A DNA stretch of 64,000 nucleotides from GCA-002050365 sp964237235. GTDB lineage: Bacteria > Acidobacteriota > Blastocatellia > Pyrinomonadales > Pyrinomonadaceae. Below, one piece after another: positions 17,710 to 26,728 of the stretch (positions are counted from its first letter, which is position 1; the number at the start of each line of letters is the position of its first letter). The translations under genes were made by a program, and so were the position numbers. The notes under the pieces were generated by a model. The model was not told the origin of the DNA, ran no database searches, and worked only from the letters and a program-made list of their open reading frames with translations. Where the stretch lies: positions 10,304-74,303 of the forward strand of contig CAXSGY010000027.1 of assembly GCA_964237235.1 (NCBI GenBank), read 5' to 3'.

Positions 17710-18518
17710 TTAGCGCGTACCTTCAAACCTCGAACGGGCGTGTAAACGGTCAGTTGAAAGTCCGGCGAATCGCCGATTTGAAAACCGGTTTCTTCCATCA
17801 CCAAATGCCCGGCAGTCGGATGATCGAATTCGCGGCGGTTGTGCAAAATCGCCGCTGTAACGTCGTGCCGCTGCCAGAATTCTTCAAAATCGGAACTGTC
17901 GCGCTTAAGCGTTTCGATCAACTGCACGGCTTCCGCATCGAATTGATAATGACTGCCGCAGGCGCGGCGAAAGCGGGCGAGAACGGTGCGGGCGAAGTCA
18001 TCCCAATCAATATACAAATCGCGGGCGGATTGATTAGCAAACGCGAAACGCAGAAGATTGCGCTCGTTTTTCGGCAATTTACCGAAGTTGCCGAAGAGTG
18101 CGGCGGCAGCCTGATTCCACGCGAGAATGTGCCATAAACGTCCGGTCACGAACGCCGGACTCGTTTCGAGATCGTCGAGCAAGCATTGAAGCGCGGATTC
18201 GACGGTTTCTTTCTGCTCGATGTCTTCGGCGAGCGGCTGTCCGGCGAGCGCGAACAGATAGCGTTTTTCCGTCGTCGTGAGTTTGAGCGCGAAAGCGATT
18301 TTTTCAATCACCTGCGCGGAGACTCTGATTTCCCGCGACTGTTCGAGCCACGTATACCAAGTGATGCCGATGTCGGCGAGTTCGGCGACTTCTTCGCGCC
18401 TGAGTCCGGGCGTGCGCCGTCTCGAATTGGTGTAAAAACCCGCATCGGCGGCGGAAATGCTGGCTCGCTTCGTTTTCAGGAAATCCGCCAGTTCGCGGCG
18501 GCGCGTCGCTTCGTCCAT
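17685..18518 (-). CDS. MmyB-type XRE-family transcriptional regulator
   Basis: A 277-residue repressor/activator. The N-terminal HTH (about 8-75) includes TPGLRREEVAELADIGITWY and EQSREIRVSAQVIEKIA. A PAS-like MmyB ligand domain follows (about 100-265) with WHILAWNQAAAALFGNF and the GHLVMEETGFQI strand. Relatives often bind fatty acids or small aromatics and regulate an adjacent divergent enzyme, here possibly the deacetylase-arginase genes on the plus strand. Its last codons overlap a GH43 remnant, so its 3' end lies at a rearrangement point, but the protein length is normal. Confidence 0.9.
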   Translation of the reverse strand: MDEATRRRELADFLKTKRASISAADAGFYTNSRRRTPGLRREEVAELADIGITWYTWLEQSREIRVSAQVIEKIAFALKLTTTEKRYLFALAGQPLAEDIEQKETVESALQCLLDDLETSPAFVTGRLWHILAWNQAAAALFGNFGKLPKNERNLLRFAFANQSARDLYIDWDDFARTVLARFRRACGSHYQFDAEAVQLIETLKRDSSDFEEFWQRHDVTAAILHNRREFDHPTAGHLVMEETGFQIGDSPDFQLTVYTPVRGLKVRAKILKLIET

Positions 18519-18579
18519 AAATTCTCTCTCAAAATTCGATTATAAAACATTTGCGCCGCTTCGTGACAGGTGGTTTTGA

Positions 18580-18729
18580 TACCGGTATCACGAGAGTCTG
18601 GAAGAGGCGGCGCGGCAACTGTTAGAGTCGTTAAATGCCGAATCGAAAGACGATCAATTTAATTTCCCGTCGAACATTTATCAAAAAAAAGCGCGGCAGC
18701 GGGCGGCGTTCTCGCCATTCAAAAAATGA
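18580..18729 (+). pseudogene. possible 49-codon C-terminal gene fragment
   Basis: An open stretch reading YRYHESLEEAARQLLESLNA and ending FNFPSNIYQKKARQRAAFSP FKK has protein-like composition (helical, charged) and a stop overlapping an ATG at 18726. No start codon or ribosome site exists, because a stop precedes it at 18577. It may be the tail of a gene whose 5' part was lost when the region rearranged, or it may be chance. No family recognised. Confidence 0.3.
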
Positions 18730-18776
18730 CGGCGGCGGGACAAATTCAAAATAGCCGACAGACCAACAAAACAAAT

Positions 18777-19679
18777 ATGAACACACCGAACAAACAGGAA
18801 TTTTGGAAAAACGGGGCGCGTTTGTGCATCACCGTTTCGATGCAGTTTGAAGCCGGCGGTCAGCCGATCTCCGGCGCGTCCGGGCTGATTCCCGATCCGA
18901 TCAAACCGGGCTTTCCCGATCTGCCGACGAACAGCTTTTTCGATTACGGCATTCAGGAAGGCATTCCGCGAATGCTCGATTTATTCGACAAACACGGCAT
19001 CAAAGTCACCTCTTTTATGGTCGGCGAAGCGATTGATAAAAATCCCGAACTGGCTGGTGAAATTTTCCGGCGCGGACACGAATGCGCCGCGCACGGCAAG
19101 CGTTGGGACTGGCAATACCAACTGCCGCGAACGGAAGAAAAAGCGTGGATCGAAAGCAGTCTCGAAAGCGTCCGTCGCATCACGGGGAAACGTCCCGCCG
19201 GCTACGACTGCTACTGGATGCGCGGCAGCGTGCGGACGCTCGAACTGCTGCAAGAACTCGGTTTCATTTATCACAACAACGATCTGAGCCGCGACGAGCC
19301 ATACATTCAGGACATCGGCGGCAAATTGTTCGTCACGATGCCATACACGGCGCATCTGAACGACATCGTGTCCTACGAATTCAAAGGTTTTTCGCCGCAG
19401 AGTTACGAACAGCAGCTGAAAGATGAATTTGACCAGTTGTATGAAGAAGGCGCGCATCGGCGGCGGATGATGGTCGTCAGCCTGCACGACCGCTACGCGC
19501 ACGCTTCGCGGATTCGCGCTTTTGAAAGATTTCTCGTTTACGCGAAAAGTCATCAAAACGTCTGGTTTGCGCGCAAGGATGAAATCGCCGAATATGTTCT
19601 CGGAACTCCCAACATCACGCCGAAAATCGTCCGCGAACCGGCTGAAATCAGCGGACTCGCGGGAACGAGCCTCCGCTAG
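18777..19679 (+). CDS. polysaccharide deacetylase family protein (PuuE/HpPgdA-like)
   Basis: A 300-residue NodB-fold protein. The start MNTPNKQEFWKNG is preferred over an ATG at 18726 because the family begins here. Features: the first strand ARLCITVSMQFEAGG (the metal Asp of NodB replaced, as in PuuE-type members), IPRMLDLFDKHGIKVTSFMV, the zinc-ligand region RGHECAAHGKRWDWQY, GKRPAGYDCYWMRGSV and the C-terminal MMVVSLHDRYA. The group covers cyclic-imidase and allantoinase-like as well as deacetylase activities, so the reaction (C-N hydrolysis of a cyclic amide or N-acetyl sugar) is open. No ribosome site is obvious. Confidence 0.85.
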   Translation: MNTPNKQEFWKNGARLCITVSMQFEAGGQPISGASGLIPDPIKPGFPDLPTNSFFDYGIQEGIPRMLDLFDKHGIKVTSFMVGEAIDKNPELAGEIFRRGHECAAHGKRWDWQYQLPRTEEKAWIESSLESVRRITGKRPAGYDCYWMRGSVRTLELLQELGFIYHNNDLSRDEPYIQDIGGKLFVTMPYTAHLNDIVSYEFKGFSPQSYEQQLKDEFDQLYEEGAHRRRMMVVSLHDRYAHASRIRAFERFLVYAKSHQNVWFARKDEIAEYVLGTPNITPKIVREPAEISGLAGTSLR

Positions 19680-19821
19680 TGACAGTGAATTTGAACGGAA
19701 AGTTGTCCAAGACCGCGAGCGAATGAGCGACTTTCCGACCAAAAAACGCAACACTTTGCAACCGGCAAATGTGTTCGCCAACTGCTGATCACGACGAACA
19801 AATTGTGATAATCTTCCGCGT

Positions 19822-20736
19822 ATGAAAAAGATTTCAATCATCAGCGCGCCTTCCAATCTCGGTTTGCGCCCGAATCCCGACGGCACTTTGTCGGGCGTGA
19901 CCGGAATGCCCGAAGCGTTGCTGAAAAACGGTCTGCTCGAAAAACTCGACGCGGAATTCTGCTGCGCGATTTCCGTTCCCGAATATAACCGAACGCGCGA
20001 CACTGAAAATTTTATTCTCAACCCGCAGCAGATTCGAGAGTTTTCGTTAGGATTGGCGCACGAAGTCGAAACGGTTATCAAAGCCGGGAACTTTCCACTC
20101 GTCCTCGGCGGCGATTGCAGCATTCTGCTCGGAAATATGCTGGCTCTCAAACGCCTCGGTCGTTACGGTTTGTTTTTTCTCGACGGGCATTCGGACTTTT
20201 ACCAGCCGTCGCCCGCGACCGACAGCGGCGTTGCAGGAATGGATTTGGCTTTGGCGACCGGACACGGCAACGATATTTTGTCGAACATCGGCGGCGAAAA
20301 GCCGCTGGTGCGGGAAGAAGATGTCGTCGTGTTCGGCTTTCGTGATCTGGAAGAAGCCTTAAAGCTGAAAATGCCGCCGCTCTCGGAAACGAAAATGACG
20401 ACTTTTAATCTTCACCAAATCAGTGAACGAGGTATCGAAAAAACTATCGGCGAAGGTTTAGCAAGTTTGCGGAAAAACGATCTCGATGGATTTTGGATTC
20501 ACGTTGATGCCGACGTTTTGAACGATGAAATTATGCCGGCGGTTGATTCGCGTCAGCCGGACGGTTTGAGCTACGAAGAGTTCAGTCAAACGCTTGACCT
20601 GCTGTTGAAAACAGATGCAGTCGCCGGAATGCACGTCGGAATTTTCGATCCCGAAATGGACGCGGGCGGAAATATCGCCGCCGAATTCACCGAGGCAATC
20701 GTCAAAGGCTTCATTCCGCAATCGTCTCGCCGTTAA
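19822..20736 (+). CDS. arginase/agmatinase-family ureohydrolase
   Basis: A 304-residue binuclear-metal hydrolase of the ureohydrolase fold. Metal-ligand motifs are recognisable: VLGGDCS at 94-100 (usually GGDHS, so one His ligand is replaced by Cys), FLDGHSDFYQP at about 119-129 and HVDADVLNDEIMPAVDSRQP at about 227-246. The substrate would be a guanidino or formimino compound (arginine, agmatine, formiminoglutamate or relatives). The His-to-Cys change at the first ligand could alter metal use. It lies 142 bases after the deacetylase-like gene and converges on the reductase gene. Confidence 0.88.
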   Translation: MKKISIISAPSNLGLRPNPDGTLSGVTGMPEALLKNGLLEKLDAEFCCAISVPEYNRTRDTENFILNPQQIREFSLGLAHEVETVIKAGNFPLVLGGDCSILLGNMLALKRLGRYGLFFLDGHSDFYQPSPATDSGVAGMDLALATGHGNDILSNIGGEKPLVREEDVVVFGFRDLEEALKLKMPPLSETKMTTFNLHQISERGIEKTIGEGLASLRKNDLDGFWIHVDADVLNDEIMPAVDSRQPDGLSYEEFSQTLDLLLKTDAVAGMHVGIFDPEMDAGGNIAAEFTEAIVKGFIPQSSRR

Positions 20737-20773
20737 GTGAACCGAGACTTTTGTGTTTGGCGACATAGACCGA

Positions 20774-21451
20774 CTATTTATAGTTCGACGGTTTTCGTCC
20801 GCCGAGACGCGGGTTCTCCGGTTCGGGCAAAATCTGCACCGAGAGCGTCATCATCGAGCCGAGATTCGCGCCGCCGATCAAAAGGCGCGTGAAATCCGCC
20901 AAACTTTCGAGCAGCCGCGCTTTTTTCAAATCGCCGCAGTCAACCGGCACAAGTCCCAATTCTTCTGCCAGTTTCATCACGGATTTTTTCGCGTCCGCCT
21001 CGTCGCCGCAGACGAAAGCTGACACTTCGTGCTGCCGGAAAGTCGTCGCCGGATGCTCGTAAACTTCCTGCGCCATCGTATTAAAAGCTTTGACGACGCG
21101 GGCTTCGGGAATGTCTTTTGCCAGCGTTTCGGCTTTCGATTTTTCAATCGGCGGAAAATTATAATCCGCCGGAACTTCGCTGTTGTTTAAGTCAATGACG
21201 ATTTTGCCCGCGAACAATTCTTTCGCCAGACCGACTTTTGAAGGCACATCGCGCAGGCAGTAAAGCAGAACATCGCCGAATTCGGCGGCTGATTTTCCGT
21301 CGCCGCCCTGACTGCCGTGTTCGGCAAATCGAGCGACCGATTCTCCTTCGTCCGCCGTCTTCGCGCCGAAGAAAACTTCGTGTCCCGCTTCCGCCCAGCG
21401 CGTTCCCAAAGTTCTGCCCATATTGCCGCTGCCGATGATTCCGATTTTCAT
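20774..21451 (-). CDS. NADPH-dependent F420 reductase-like (NAD(P)-binding, COG2085)
   Basis: A 225-residue Rossmann reductase starting MKIGIIGSGNMGRTLGTRWA at 21451, where a CAGGAG ribosome site precedes it. The GxGxxG motif is at 7-12. Later landmarks are GKIVIDLNNSE and RVVKAFNTMAQEVY, then ESLADFTRLL. The group includes F420H2:NADP oxidoreductases and uncharacterised dinucleotide reductases. No F420 genes are nearby, so cofactor choice is open. It is transcribed divergently from an AraC regulator at 21706, which is a plausible controller. Confidence 0.88.
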   Translation of the reverse strand: MKIGIIGSGNMGRTLGTRWAEAGHEVFFGAKTADEGESVARFAEHGSQGGDGKSAAEFGDVLLYCLRDVPSKVGLAKELFAGKIVIDLNNSEVPADYNFPPIEKSKAETLAKDIPEARVVKAFNTMAQEVYEHPATTFRQHEVSAFVCGDEADAKKSVMKLAEELGLVPVDCGDLKKARLLESLADFTRLLIGGANLGSMMTLSVQILPEPENPRLGGRKPSNYK

Positions 21452-21455
21452 TTTT

Positions 21456-21548
21456 TTACTCCTGTTTATTGCTGTCGGCGCAACCCTCCAAAGCAAGGGC
21501 AGCCACGACCAGAATAAATGAACCACCTATTTTGCTTAATTTTCTCAT
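21456..21548 (-). CDS. 30-residue lipoprotein-like peptide upstream of the reductase
   Basis: A short gene: MRKLSKIGGSFILVVAALAL then EGCADSNKQE and stop. It shows a basic N-terminus, a 14-residue hydrophobic core and a Cys in an L-E-G-C context resembling a lipobox (the Glu at -2 is atypical). A GAGGAT ribosome site precedes the ATG. The stop codon overlaps the ribosome site of the reductase gene, so it is probably co-translated as a leader or lysis-type lipoprotein, or is what remains of a longer lipoprotein gene. Confidence 0.45.
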   Translation of the reverse strand: MRKLSKIGGSFILVVAALALEGCADSNKQE

Positions 21549-21705
21549 TTGATAAATCCTCAACAATTTATTTTTCAATTTTTTTGTGAACGCAAATAGA
21601 AGTGGAATTTGTTTTTTCATCATTTAAGTATTACATTACACTTTAAATATGGGATCGTGAACGATTAAAAGTCCTGATTTCCTGCCTGTTCGTCCTTAAA
21701 AAATT

Positions 21706-22650
21706 ATGAATATCGATTATCACAACGAAAGCGACGATGCGCTGACCGACGTTTTGGACACGCTCCGCATCGAAGGGAAGATTTTCTGCGTCAGCGATAT
21801 GAAGGCACCGTGGGCGACGAAAAAAGACGAACAGAAATTAATTTATTTTTACGTCATCGAAAACGGCGAAGGCATCGTCGAATTTGCGAATGATGGCGAG
21901 AAGGTAAAACTTTCCGGCGGCGATCTGATTCTGCTTCCGCACGGCGAGGAACACACGATTTACAACGGTTCAAAGGACAATCCGCTGATCCTGGACGATG
22001 TATTCGCAGCGGAAACGGTCAATGACCGTCACTATTTGAAATACGGCGGCGACGGCGCGGCGACGAATTTTATCTGCGGCGTTTTCCAATTCGTCAACCG
22101 GGCGGAAAACACTCTTATTTCCGCTCTGCCCCGTGTCGTTCGCGTCACTGCCGAGACGGATGAAGCCAGCCGCTGGCTCGCGCCGACGCTCAAACTTCTG
22201 TCTTATGAAGCGAGAAATCCGCGTCAGGGTTCGGCTTCGATCATCAACCGCCTGACGGCAATCATCTTCGTCCAGGCGATTCGCATCTGGGTCGAAACCG
22301 GCGGCGAAAATCAAACCGGCTGGCTCGCGGCACTTAAAGATCAGCAAATCAGCCGCGCCCTGAATTTACTGCACCAAAATCCCGCTGCCAACTGGACGGT
22401 CGCCAAAATCGCCGCCTCAATCGGGATGTCGCGCTCGCCGTTCGCCGCCAAATTCACGCGTCTCGTCGGCGAACCGCCGCTTACTTATCTGAAAAAAAGA
22501 CGAATGAATTTGGCTCTCAATTATCTGCGAACCGAACCGCTCAACGTCGCTGAAGTCGCCGCCCGCGTCGGCTACGGGTCCGAAGCCGCCTTCAGCAAAA
22601 CGTTCAAACAACACTTCGGCAAACCGCCGCGCGATTTTAAGAAAAAATGA
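21706..22650 (+). CDS. AraC-family transcriptional regulator with cupin sensor
   Basis: A 314-residue regulator. The N-terminal Cupin_6-type domain (about 15-195) contains the double-stranded helix signature VKLSGGDLILLPHGEEHTIY. The C-terminal HTH_18/AraC domain (about 210-310) has VAKIAASIGMSRSPFAAKFT and NVAEVAARVGYGSEAAFSKT with FKQHFGKPPRDFK. The family usually activates the divergent neighbour, here the dinucleotide reductase at 20774-21451. The intervening 160 bases, including an AT-rich stretch near 21560-21650, would hold the operator. Confidence 0.92.
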   Translation: MNIDYHNESDDALTDVLDTLRIEGKIFCVSDMKAPWATKKDEQKLIYFYVIENGEGIVEFANDGEKVKLSGGDLILLPHGEEHTIYNGSKDNPLILDDVFAAETVNDRHYLKYGGDGAATNFICGVFQFVNRAENTLISALPRVVRVTAETDEASRWLAPTLKLLSYEARNPRQGSASIINRLTAIIFVQAIRIWVETGGENQTGWLAALKDQQISRALNLLHQNPAANWTVAKIAASIGMSRSPFAAKFTRLVGEPPLTYLKKRRMNLALNYLRTEPLNVAEVAARVGYGSEAAFSKTFKQHFGKPPRDFKKK

Positions 22651-22759
22651 GGCGGAAACGAGTATTTTTAATCTGTCCTGACTGCCCCTCAAATTTACCA
22701 TTTCCTCTGCATAATTTTCATTGTTTGACGGTTCAAATCCTGAATGCTACAAAGGAACG

Positions 22760-23326
22760 ATGAGAGCTAATCTTTATGAATTGCCGGAAGACTTGCCTGT
22801 TCCGATTGAGGACGGCGCGGCTGATCATCTGCTCGGTTTGAGTGTCGCGCCGGTCGAATTGCCGTCAACCGCCAATCGAATAATCAATTTGGCTGAAATT
22901 TCAGATTGGCAGAGAACGGTTGTGTATTGCTATCCGCGAACGGGCAAACCCGGCGAAGAGCCTTTGGACGGTTACGCGGCTTGGAATCGAATTCCCGGCG
23001 CGCGCGGCTGCACGCCGCAGTCGTGCGCCTTTCGAGATTTCTACGGCGAATTAAAAAACCTGGGCGCGGAAGTTTTCGGACTCAGCACGCAGACCACCGA
23101 ATATCAGCAGGAATTAGTGAAACGCGAGCATTTGCCTTTTGAGATTTTAAGCGACGCGGAACTCAGTTTGACAAAAGCGATGCGGCTTCCGATTTTTGAA
23201 GTCGAAGGCGAGATTTTGCTCAAGCGGCTGACATTCGTCATTCATAAAAAGAGAATAGTCAAAGTTTTTTATCCGGTTTTCCCGCCGGACAAAAATGCGG
23301 AAGAGGTCATTAAGTGGCTTTCCTGA
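22760..23326 (+). CDS. peroxiredoxin (AhpC/TSA, BCP/PrxQ-like)
   Basis: A 188-residue thiol peroxidase starting MRANLYELPEDLPVPIEDG, with AAGGA just upstream. The redoxin fold shows VVYCYPRTGKPG, then GARGCTPQSCAFRDFYGELK with two cysteines (C84 and C89) arranged as peroxidatic/resolving in PrxQ style, and GAEVFGLSTQTTEYQQE. It would reduce peroxides using a thioredoxin-type donor. It follows the AraC regulator by 109 bases. A good terminator follows immediately at 23327. Confidence 0.9.
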   Translation: MRANLYELPEDLPVPIEDGAADHLLGLSVAPVELPSTANRIINLAEISDWQRTVVYCYPRTGKPGEEPLDGYAAWNRIPGARGCTPQSCAFRDFYGELKNLGAEVFGLSTQTTEYQQELVKREHLPFEILSDAELSLTKAMRLPIFEVEGEILLKRLTFVIHKKRIVKVFYPVFPPDKNAEEVIKWLS

Positions 23327-23355
23327 AAAGCCTCCCGATAAACGAGAGAGGCTTT
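23327..23355 (+). terminator. Rho-independent terminator of the peroxiredoxin gene
   Basis: AAAGCCTC at 23327-23334 pairs with GAGGCTTT at 23348-23355 across 13 bases. It begins directly after the stop codon. The T-run is short. Confidence 0.65.
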
Positions 23356-23445
23356 AATTATGTGCAACGGCAATTTCGCTCACGCCAATTCCGCGATTGT
23401 CCTTCGTTTTGAAATTACAGAAATAAAATGAGAAGGGAAAATTGA

Positions 23446-23724
23446 GAAAATGAAAATTACAAACGCAAATTTTCCGTGGACGTTTTCATCGCGGGCGTGA
23501 ATGGAGAAATGGATTGGGTAATGTTCGGCTGGGACGATGAATTGAAAACTGGCGTTGACGAACTGACCACACTTGTCGATTTGATTTTGCTCAGGGGAAA
23601 TCTCCCCGCCGGTTTTGTTTCTATGTAAACGCAGCGTCCGGCAGAAGATGAAACGGCAGAAGAAGCGCGAAAATTTGTCGAAACGCCGAAAATCGTTTTT
23701 TTTAAAAACGCTCGAAATGATTGA
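23446..23724 (+). pseudogene. degenerate fragment of an unidentified gene
   Basis: One reading frame gives NYKRKFSVDVFIAGVNGEMD then WVMFGWDDELKTGVDELTTL and LRGNLPAGFVSM. It then hits TAA at 23626 and continues in the same frame as TQRPAEDETAEEARKFVETP and KIVFFKNARND before a second stop. The composition is clearly protein-like on both sides of the internal stop, and there is no start codon upstream. It looks like a gene remnant with a nonsense change. I do not recognise the family. Confidence 0.5.
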
Positions 23725-24071
23725 TTGGGCGCAGACGAAATTGGGGAGCGGCGACAGCGCGTCAGAAATCAACGCGCTCTACTCTGGAGTTTTCGCCGAT
23801 GACCAATGTGCAACTAGATTCAGTCAAGCGGGTTGCGTCCGCGCAAGTTTTCACTTATGAGTTTTATCGGGTTCGATTTGTGAATTTACCCGCTTGCACT
23901 AACTAATCACTCAATGATTGTTTCTTTCCAGTCAATTCAGCAATAAAATCCAAGCTTTATCAGCGATTTTAAAAGGAAGGTTAAATTCCCAATCCCGTTA
24001 AAAAACATCAATCTTCCGTTCGATTTGTTGCCGATCAAAAAAAACCAGAGCTGTGCGATATAAACCGTTAG

Positions 24072-24572
24072 TATACATACATTTTCGTCCGAAACGGCGC
24101 GGCGTGGACGCTGCAAGCGCAACTGACCGCTTCGGACGGCGCGGCAAACGATGAATTCGGCAGCAGCGTCGCCATCAGCGGCACGACGGCGGTTGTCGGA
24201 GCTATCAATGATGCTATCGGAGCAAACACTTTTCAAGGCTCGGCTTATGTTTTTGATTTGAACAGTAACAATCTTATTCTTCGCCCGCGATTCAATTATG
24301 ACGGCGACGGTAAAAGCAATGTGAGCGTGTTTCGCCCATCAAACGGTTACTGGTATCTGAATAATTCTTCCGCCGGTTTTACTTATTCCGGCTTCGGCTT
24401 GAGCGGCGATTTAATCGCGCCCGCCGATTACGATGGCGACGGGAAAACCGATTTAGCCGTCTTTCGTCCCTCGAACGGCTCATTCTATCTGCAACGCTTA
24501 ACGAGCGGATTCACGCAGATTCAATTCGGCGCAAGTGGCGACAAACCGACTCCGAATGCGTTCGTGCCGTAA
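24072..24572 (+). pseudogene. FG-GAP/VCBS repeat protein, C-terminal remnant
   Basis: Codons 24072-24572 encode one FG-GAP repeat (FVRNGAAWTLQAQLTASDGA, DEFGSSVAISGTTAVVGAIN) followed by two VCBS-type units with DGDGKSNVSVFRPSNGYWY and DGDGKTDLAVFRPSNGSFY, closing PTPNAFVP. These are extracellular beta-propeller modules with calcium-binding DxDxDG loops, very common in Blastocatellia secreted proteins. A stop precedes it at 24069 and there is no signal peptide, so the N-terminal hundreds of residues are missing. Confidence 0.8.
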
Positions 24573-24588
24573 TTTTTACAAATCAATT

Positions 24589-24627
24589 AGACAAATCGCG
24601 GAGCCTAATCATCGCCGCGCTTTGTCT
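24589..24627 (+). terminator. terminator-like hairpin after the FG-GAP remnant
   Basis: AGACAAATCGCGG at 24589-24601 pairs, with one mismatch, with CCGCGCTTTGTCT at 24615-24627. It lies 17 bases beyond the stop codon. Confidence 0.55.
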
Positions 24628-25270
24628 CAAAAATGAAATGAACAAGGCGCATTGATTTTAGTTGCCGGGGATTTTAATCTTGCGCAGGTAAATTTGCTCT
24701 CCGTTCAATTGAACTTCTTTCTCAAATATTCAAGCCAAATTTAACTCTCAATTGTACCGATTCTTCTTTTTCAGTTTTAAGTTTTTTTCTCCGTCAAGAA
24801 TTTCTTCCAAATTTCTGGTGGACTAGGCAACTGCTGGTTCGCGCTTATTAAATCGGATGAAGTTAACGTATTTTGATTTTTTTCTAAAGCCTATGACAAA
24901 GAGCGCGTCAACCAATCCTTAACGGTTCCGACACACCCAATACTACGCTCAAAAAGATACTCCCCTCAAAGGAGTTCGTGCGCCGCTTCGGGAATCAAGC
25001 GAATAAGTTTTGGGGCAACTCGGTTTCCGGCGCGCGGGTTGTTATTACGATATTTCGGAAAACCTTCATCCTGCTTTGGTTTTGTCGGTTTTCGGCTCTT
25101 GATTCACCCGATAAAATATCATACGCGCAACGTCGCTTTCTGTTGTCTTCCTCCCTCGATCACAATTGAACAACCATTTACACGGCAGACTCGCAGTATA
25201 TCGGCAGCCAAATTGATTCTTCTTCTCAACTATAAAAATCCCGGCAGAGGCGCAAACAAGCGTCTTATTC

Positions 25271-25306
25271 GTTAATCTTCTATTCATCTTTAACCCGTTA
25301 TTATAG
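25271..25306 (+). promoter_or_regulatory. copy A of a shared promoter-proximal motif
   Basis: GTTAATCTTCTATTCATCTT at 25271-25290 is followed by TTATTATAG at about 25299-25307, which could be a -10 element. The same 18-base core occurs at 29559 and 37702. The core is a direct repeat TTAATCnnnnnTTMATC with 11-bp spacing, as expected for an OmpR-family dimer. It precedes a TonB-receptor remnant by 93 bases. Confidence 0.55.
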
Positions 25307-25363
25307 CGAATTGAACCTGTTAGGCTTCCTGTTTCAGTAATTTTTGGATCCAGGCAGAAATAA

Positions 25364-25552
25364 CTTCGCCTGAGAGTTGCAGACTTGTATTTATATGAAA
25401 TTGACAAGCCGAATATCGGTGACAGCACTGACAGCGATATTTTCGTCAATCAACGCCAGTCACAACCGTTCGCCAGCGGTTTCGGCTTCGGCGGCGGTCG
25501 TCAGAGCGGCGGTATTCGCCGCGTCAGATTTGGATTGCGGTTTAGTTTTTAA
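25364..25552 (+). pseudogene. TonB-dependent receptor C-terminal remnant
   Basis: A 62-codon piece, LRLRVADLYLYEIDKPNIGD ... FASGFGFGGGRQSGGIRRVR, ending FGLRFSF. The last residues form the alternating, terminal-Phe beta strand that ends outer-membrane TonB-dependent carriers in Acidobacteria. A stop precedes it and the plug and most of the barrel are absent. A promoter-like motif lies 93 bases upstream, so a deletion seems to have removed nearly the whole gene between promoter and tail. Confidence 0.6.
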
Positions 25553-25627
25553 GCCGGCTTCAAATTCAAAAGGCAAAAATCTTTTTTTATGAATCACCGC
25601 AGTAGTGATCGTTCCAGCATTAAAATT

Positions 25628-26686
25628 ATGAAAAAATCGGCAGTCAAAATTTTCGCGTTTCTCTTCATTTTCATTCCCGGCGCAAGACTTTGTTTCGCGC
25701 AAAAAACTCCGCCGAAAAATTTAAAGCCTTCGAGCGGTTATCATCTGCTCAAAAAAATCGAAGTCGGCGGCGAAGGCGGCTGGGATTATCTTTTCGACGA
25801 TGCGGACGCGCATCGTTTATACGTTTCGCACGCCACGAAAGTCGTCGTCATTGACACGGACAAAGATACGGTCGTTGGCGAGATTCCGAACACGAACGGC
25901 GTTCACGGCATCGCCGTCGTCGCCGACCTAAATCGCGGCTTCATTAGCGACGGGCGCGACAATCAGGTGACGATTTTCGATTTAAAGACTCTGAAAACGC
26001 TTGACATGGTGAAGGTCGGCAAAAACCCGGACGCGATAATTTACGATGCCGCGACGAAGCGCGTTTTCACTTTTAACGGCGGAAGTTCCGATGCGACCGC
26101 TATCGAAGCGGAAACCGGCAAAGTCGCCGGCACGATTGCGCTCGGCGGCAAACCGGAATTTGCGACGACGAGCGGCAAAGGAATAATATTCGTCAATATC
26201 GAAGACAAATCCGAAGTCATTCAGTTCGATTCGCAAACTTTAACGGTGAAAAATCGCTGGTCAATCGCGCCCGGCGAAGAAGCGTCGGGAATGGCGATTG
26301 ACCGCAAAAACAAACGTCTGTTTATCGTGTGCAGCAACAAAAAAATGATCGTGATGAACTCGGAGAACGGCAAAGTCGTCGCCGATTTGCCGACGGGCGA
26401 CGGCACGGACGCGGCATCTTTCGACGCTGGAGAGAATCTCGCGTTCAGCTCGAACGGCGAAGGCACACTGACCATCGTCCGCGAAGATTCTAAAGATAAA
26501 TTCAGCGTCGTCGAAAATATCACGACGCAGCGCGGCGCGCGAACGATGACGCTCGACCGGATAACGCACAAACTTTATCTGCCGACCGCCGAGTTCGGCG
26601 AAACGCCCGCGCCGACTAAAGAACGCCCGCGTCCGCGCCCGGCGACTGTCCCGAACAGCTTCGTGATTCTGGTTTACGGAAAATAA
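25628..26686 (+). CDS. secreted YncE-type beta-propeller protein
   Basis: A 352-residue exported protein. The start at MKKSAVKIFAFLFIFIPGA is chosen for its signal peptide (cleavage near CFAQ); an ATG 39 bases upstream would give a less likely leader. The mature part is a YVTN/NHL-like seven-bladed propeller with VVVIDTDKDTVVGEIPNTNG, VHGIAVVADLNRGFISDGRD, TVKVGKNPDAIIYD-like and LYLPTAEFGETP segments. YncE proteins are periplasmic, bind DNA or small ligands in some species and are often metal- or iron-responsive. The C-terminal Pro-rich APTKERPRPRPATVP stretch is unusual. Confidence 0.85.
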   Translation: MKKSAVKIFAFLFIFIPGARLCFAQKTPPKNLKPSSGYHLLKKIEVGGEGGWDYLFDDADAHRLYVSHATKVVVIDTDKDTVVGEIPNTNGVHGIAVVADLNRGFISDGRDNQVTIFDLKTLKTLDMVKVGKNPDAIIYDAATKRVFTFNGGSSDATAIEAETGKVAGTIALGGKPEFATTSGKGIIFVNIEDKSEVIQFDSQTLTVKNRWSIAPGEEASGMAIDRKNKRLFIVCSNKKMIVMNSENGKVVADLPTGDGTDAASFDAGENLAFSSNGEGTLTIVREDSKDKFSVVENITTQRGARTMTLDRITHKLYLPTAEFGETPAPTKERPRPRPATVPNSFVILVYGK

Positions 26687-26728
26687 AAAGCGATAGTTTA
26701 TTTTAGCACGGCTGCCGACTAACATTTT

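Larger units (their letters stand above)
24573..25363. other. gene-poor spacer
   Basis: About 790 bases with no convincing gene. It contains a terminator-like hairpin at 24589-24627 and the regulatory motif at 25271. Short open frames here have no family or ribosome site. Confidence 0.5.
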
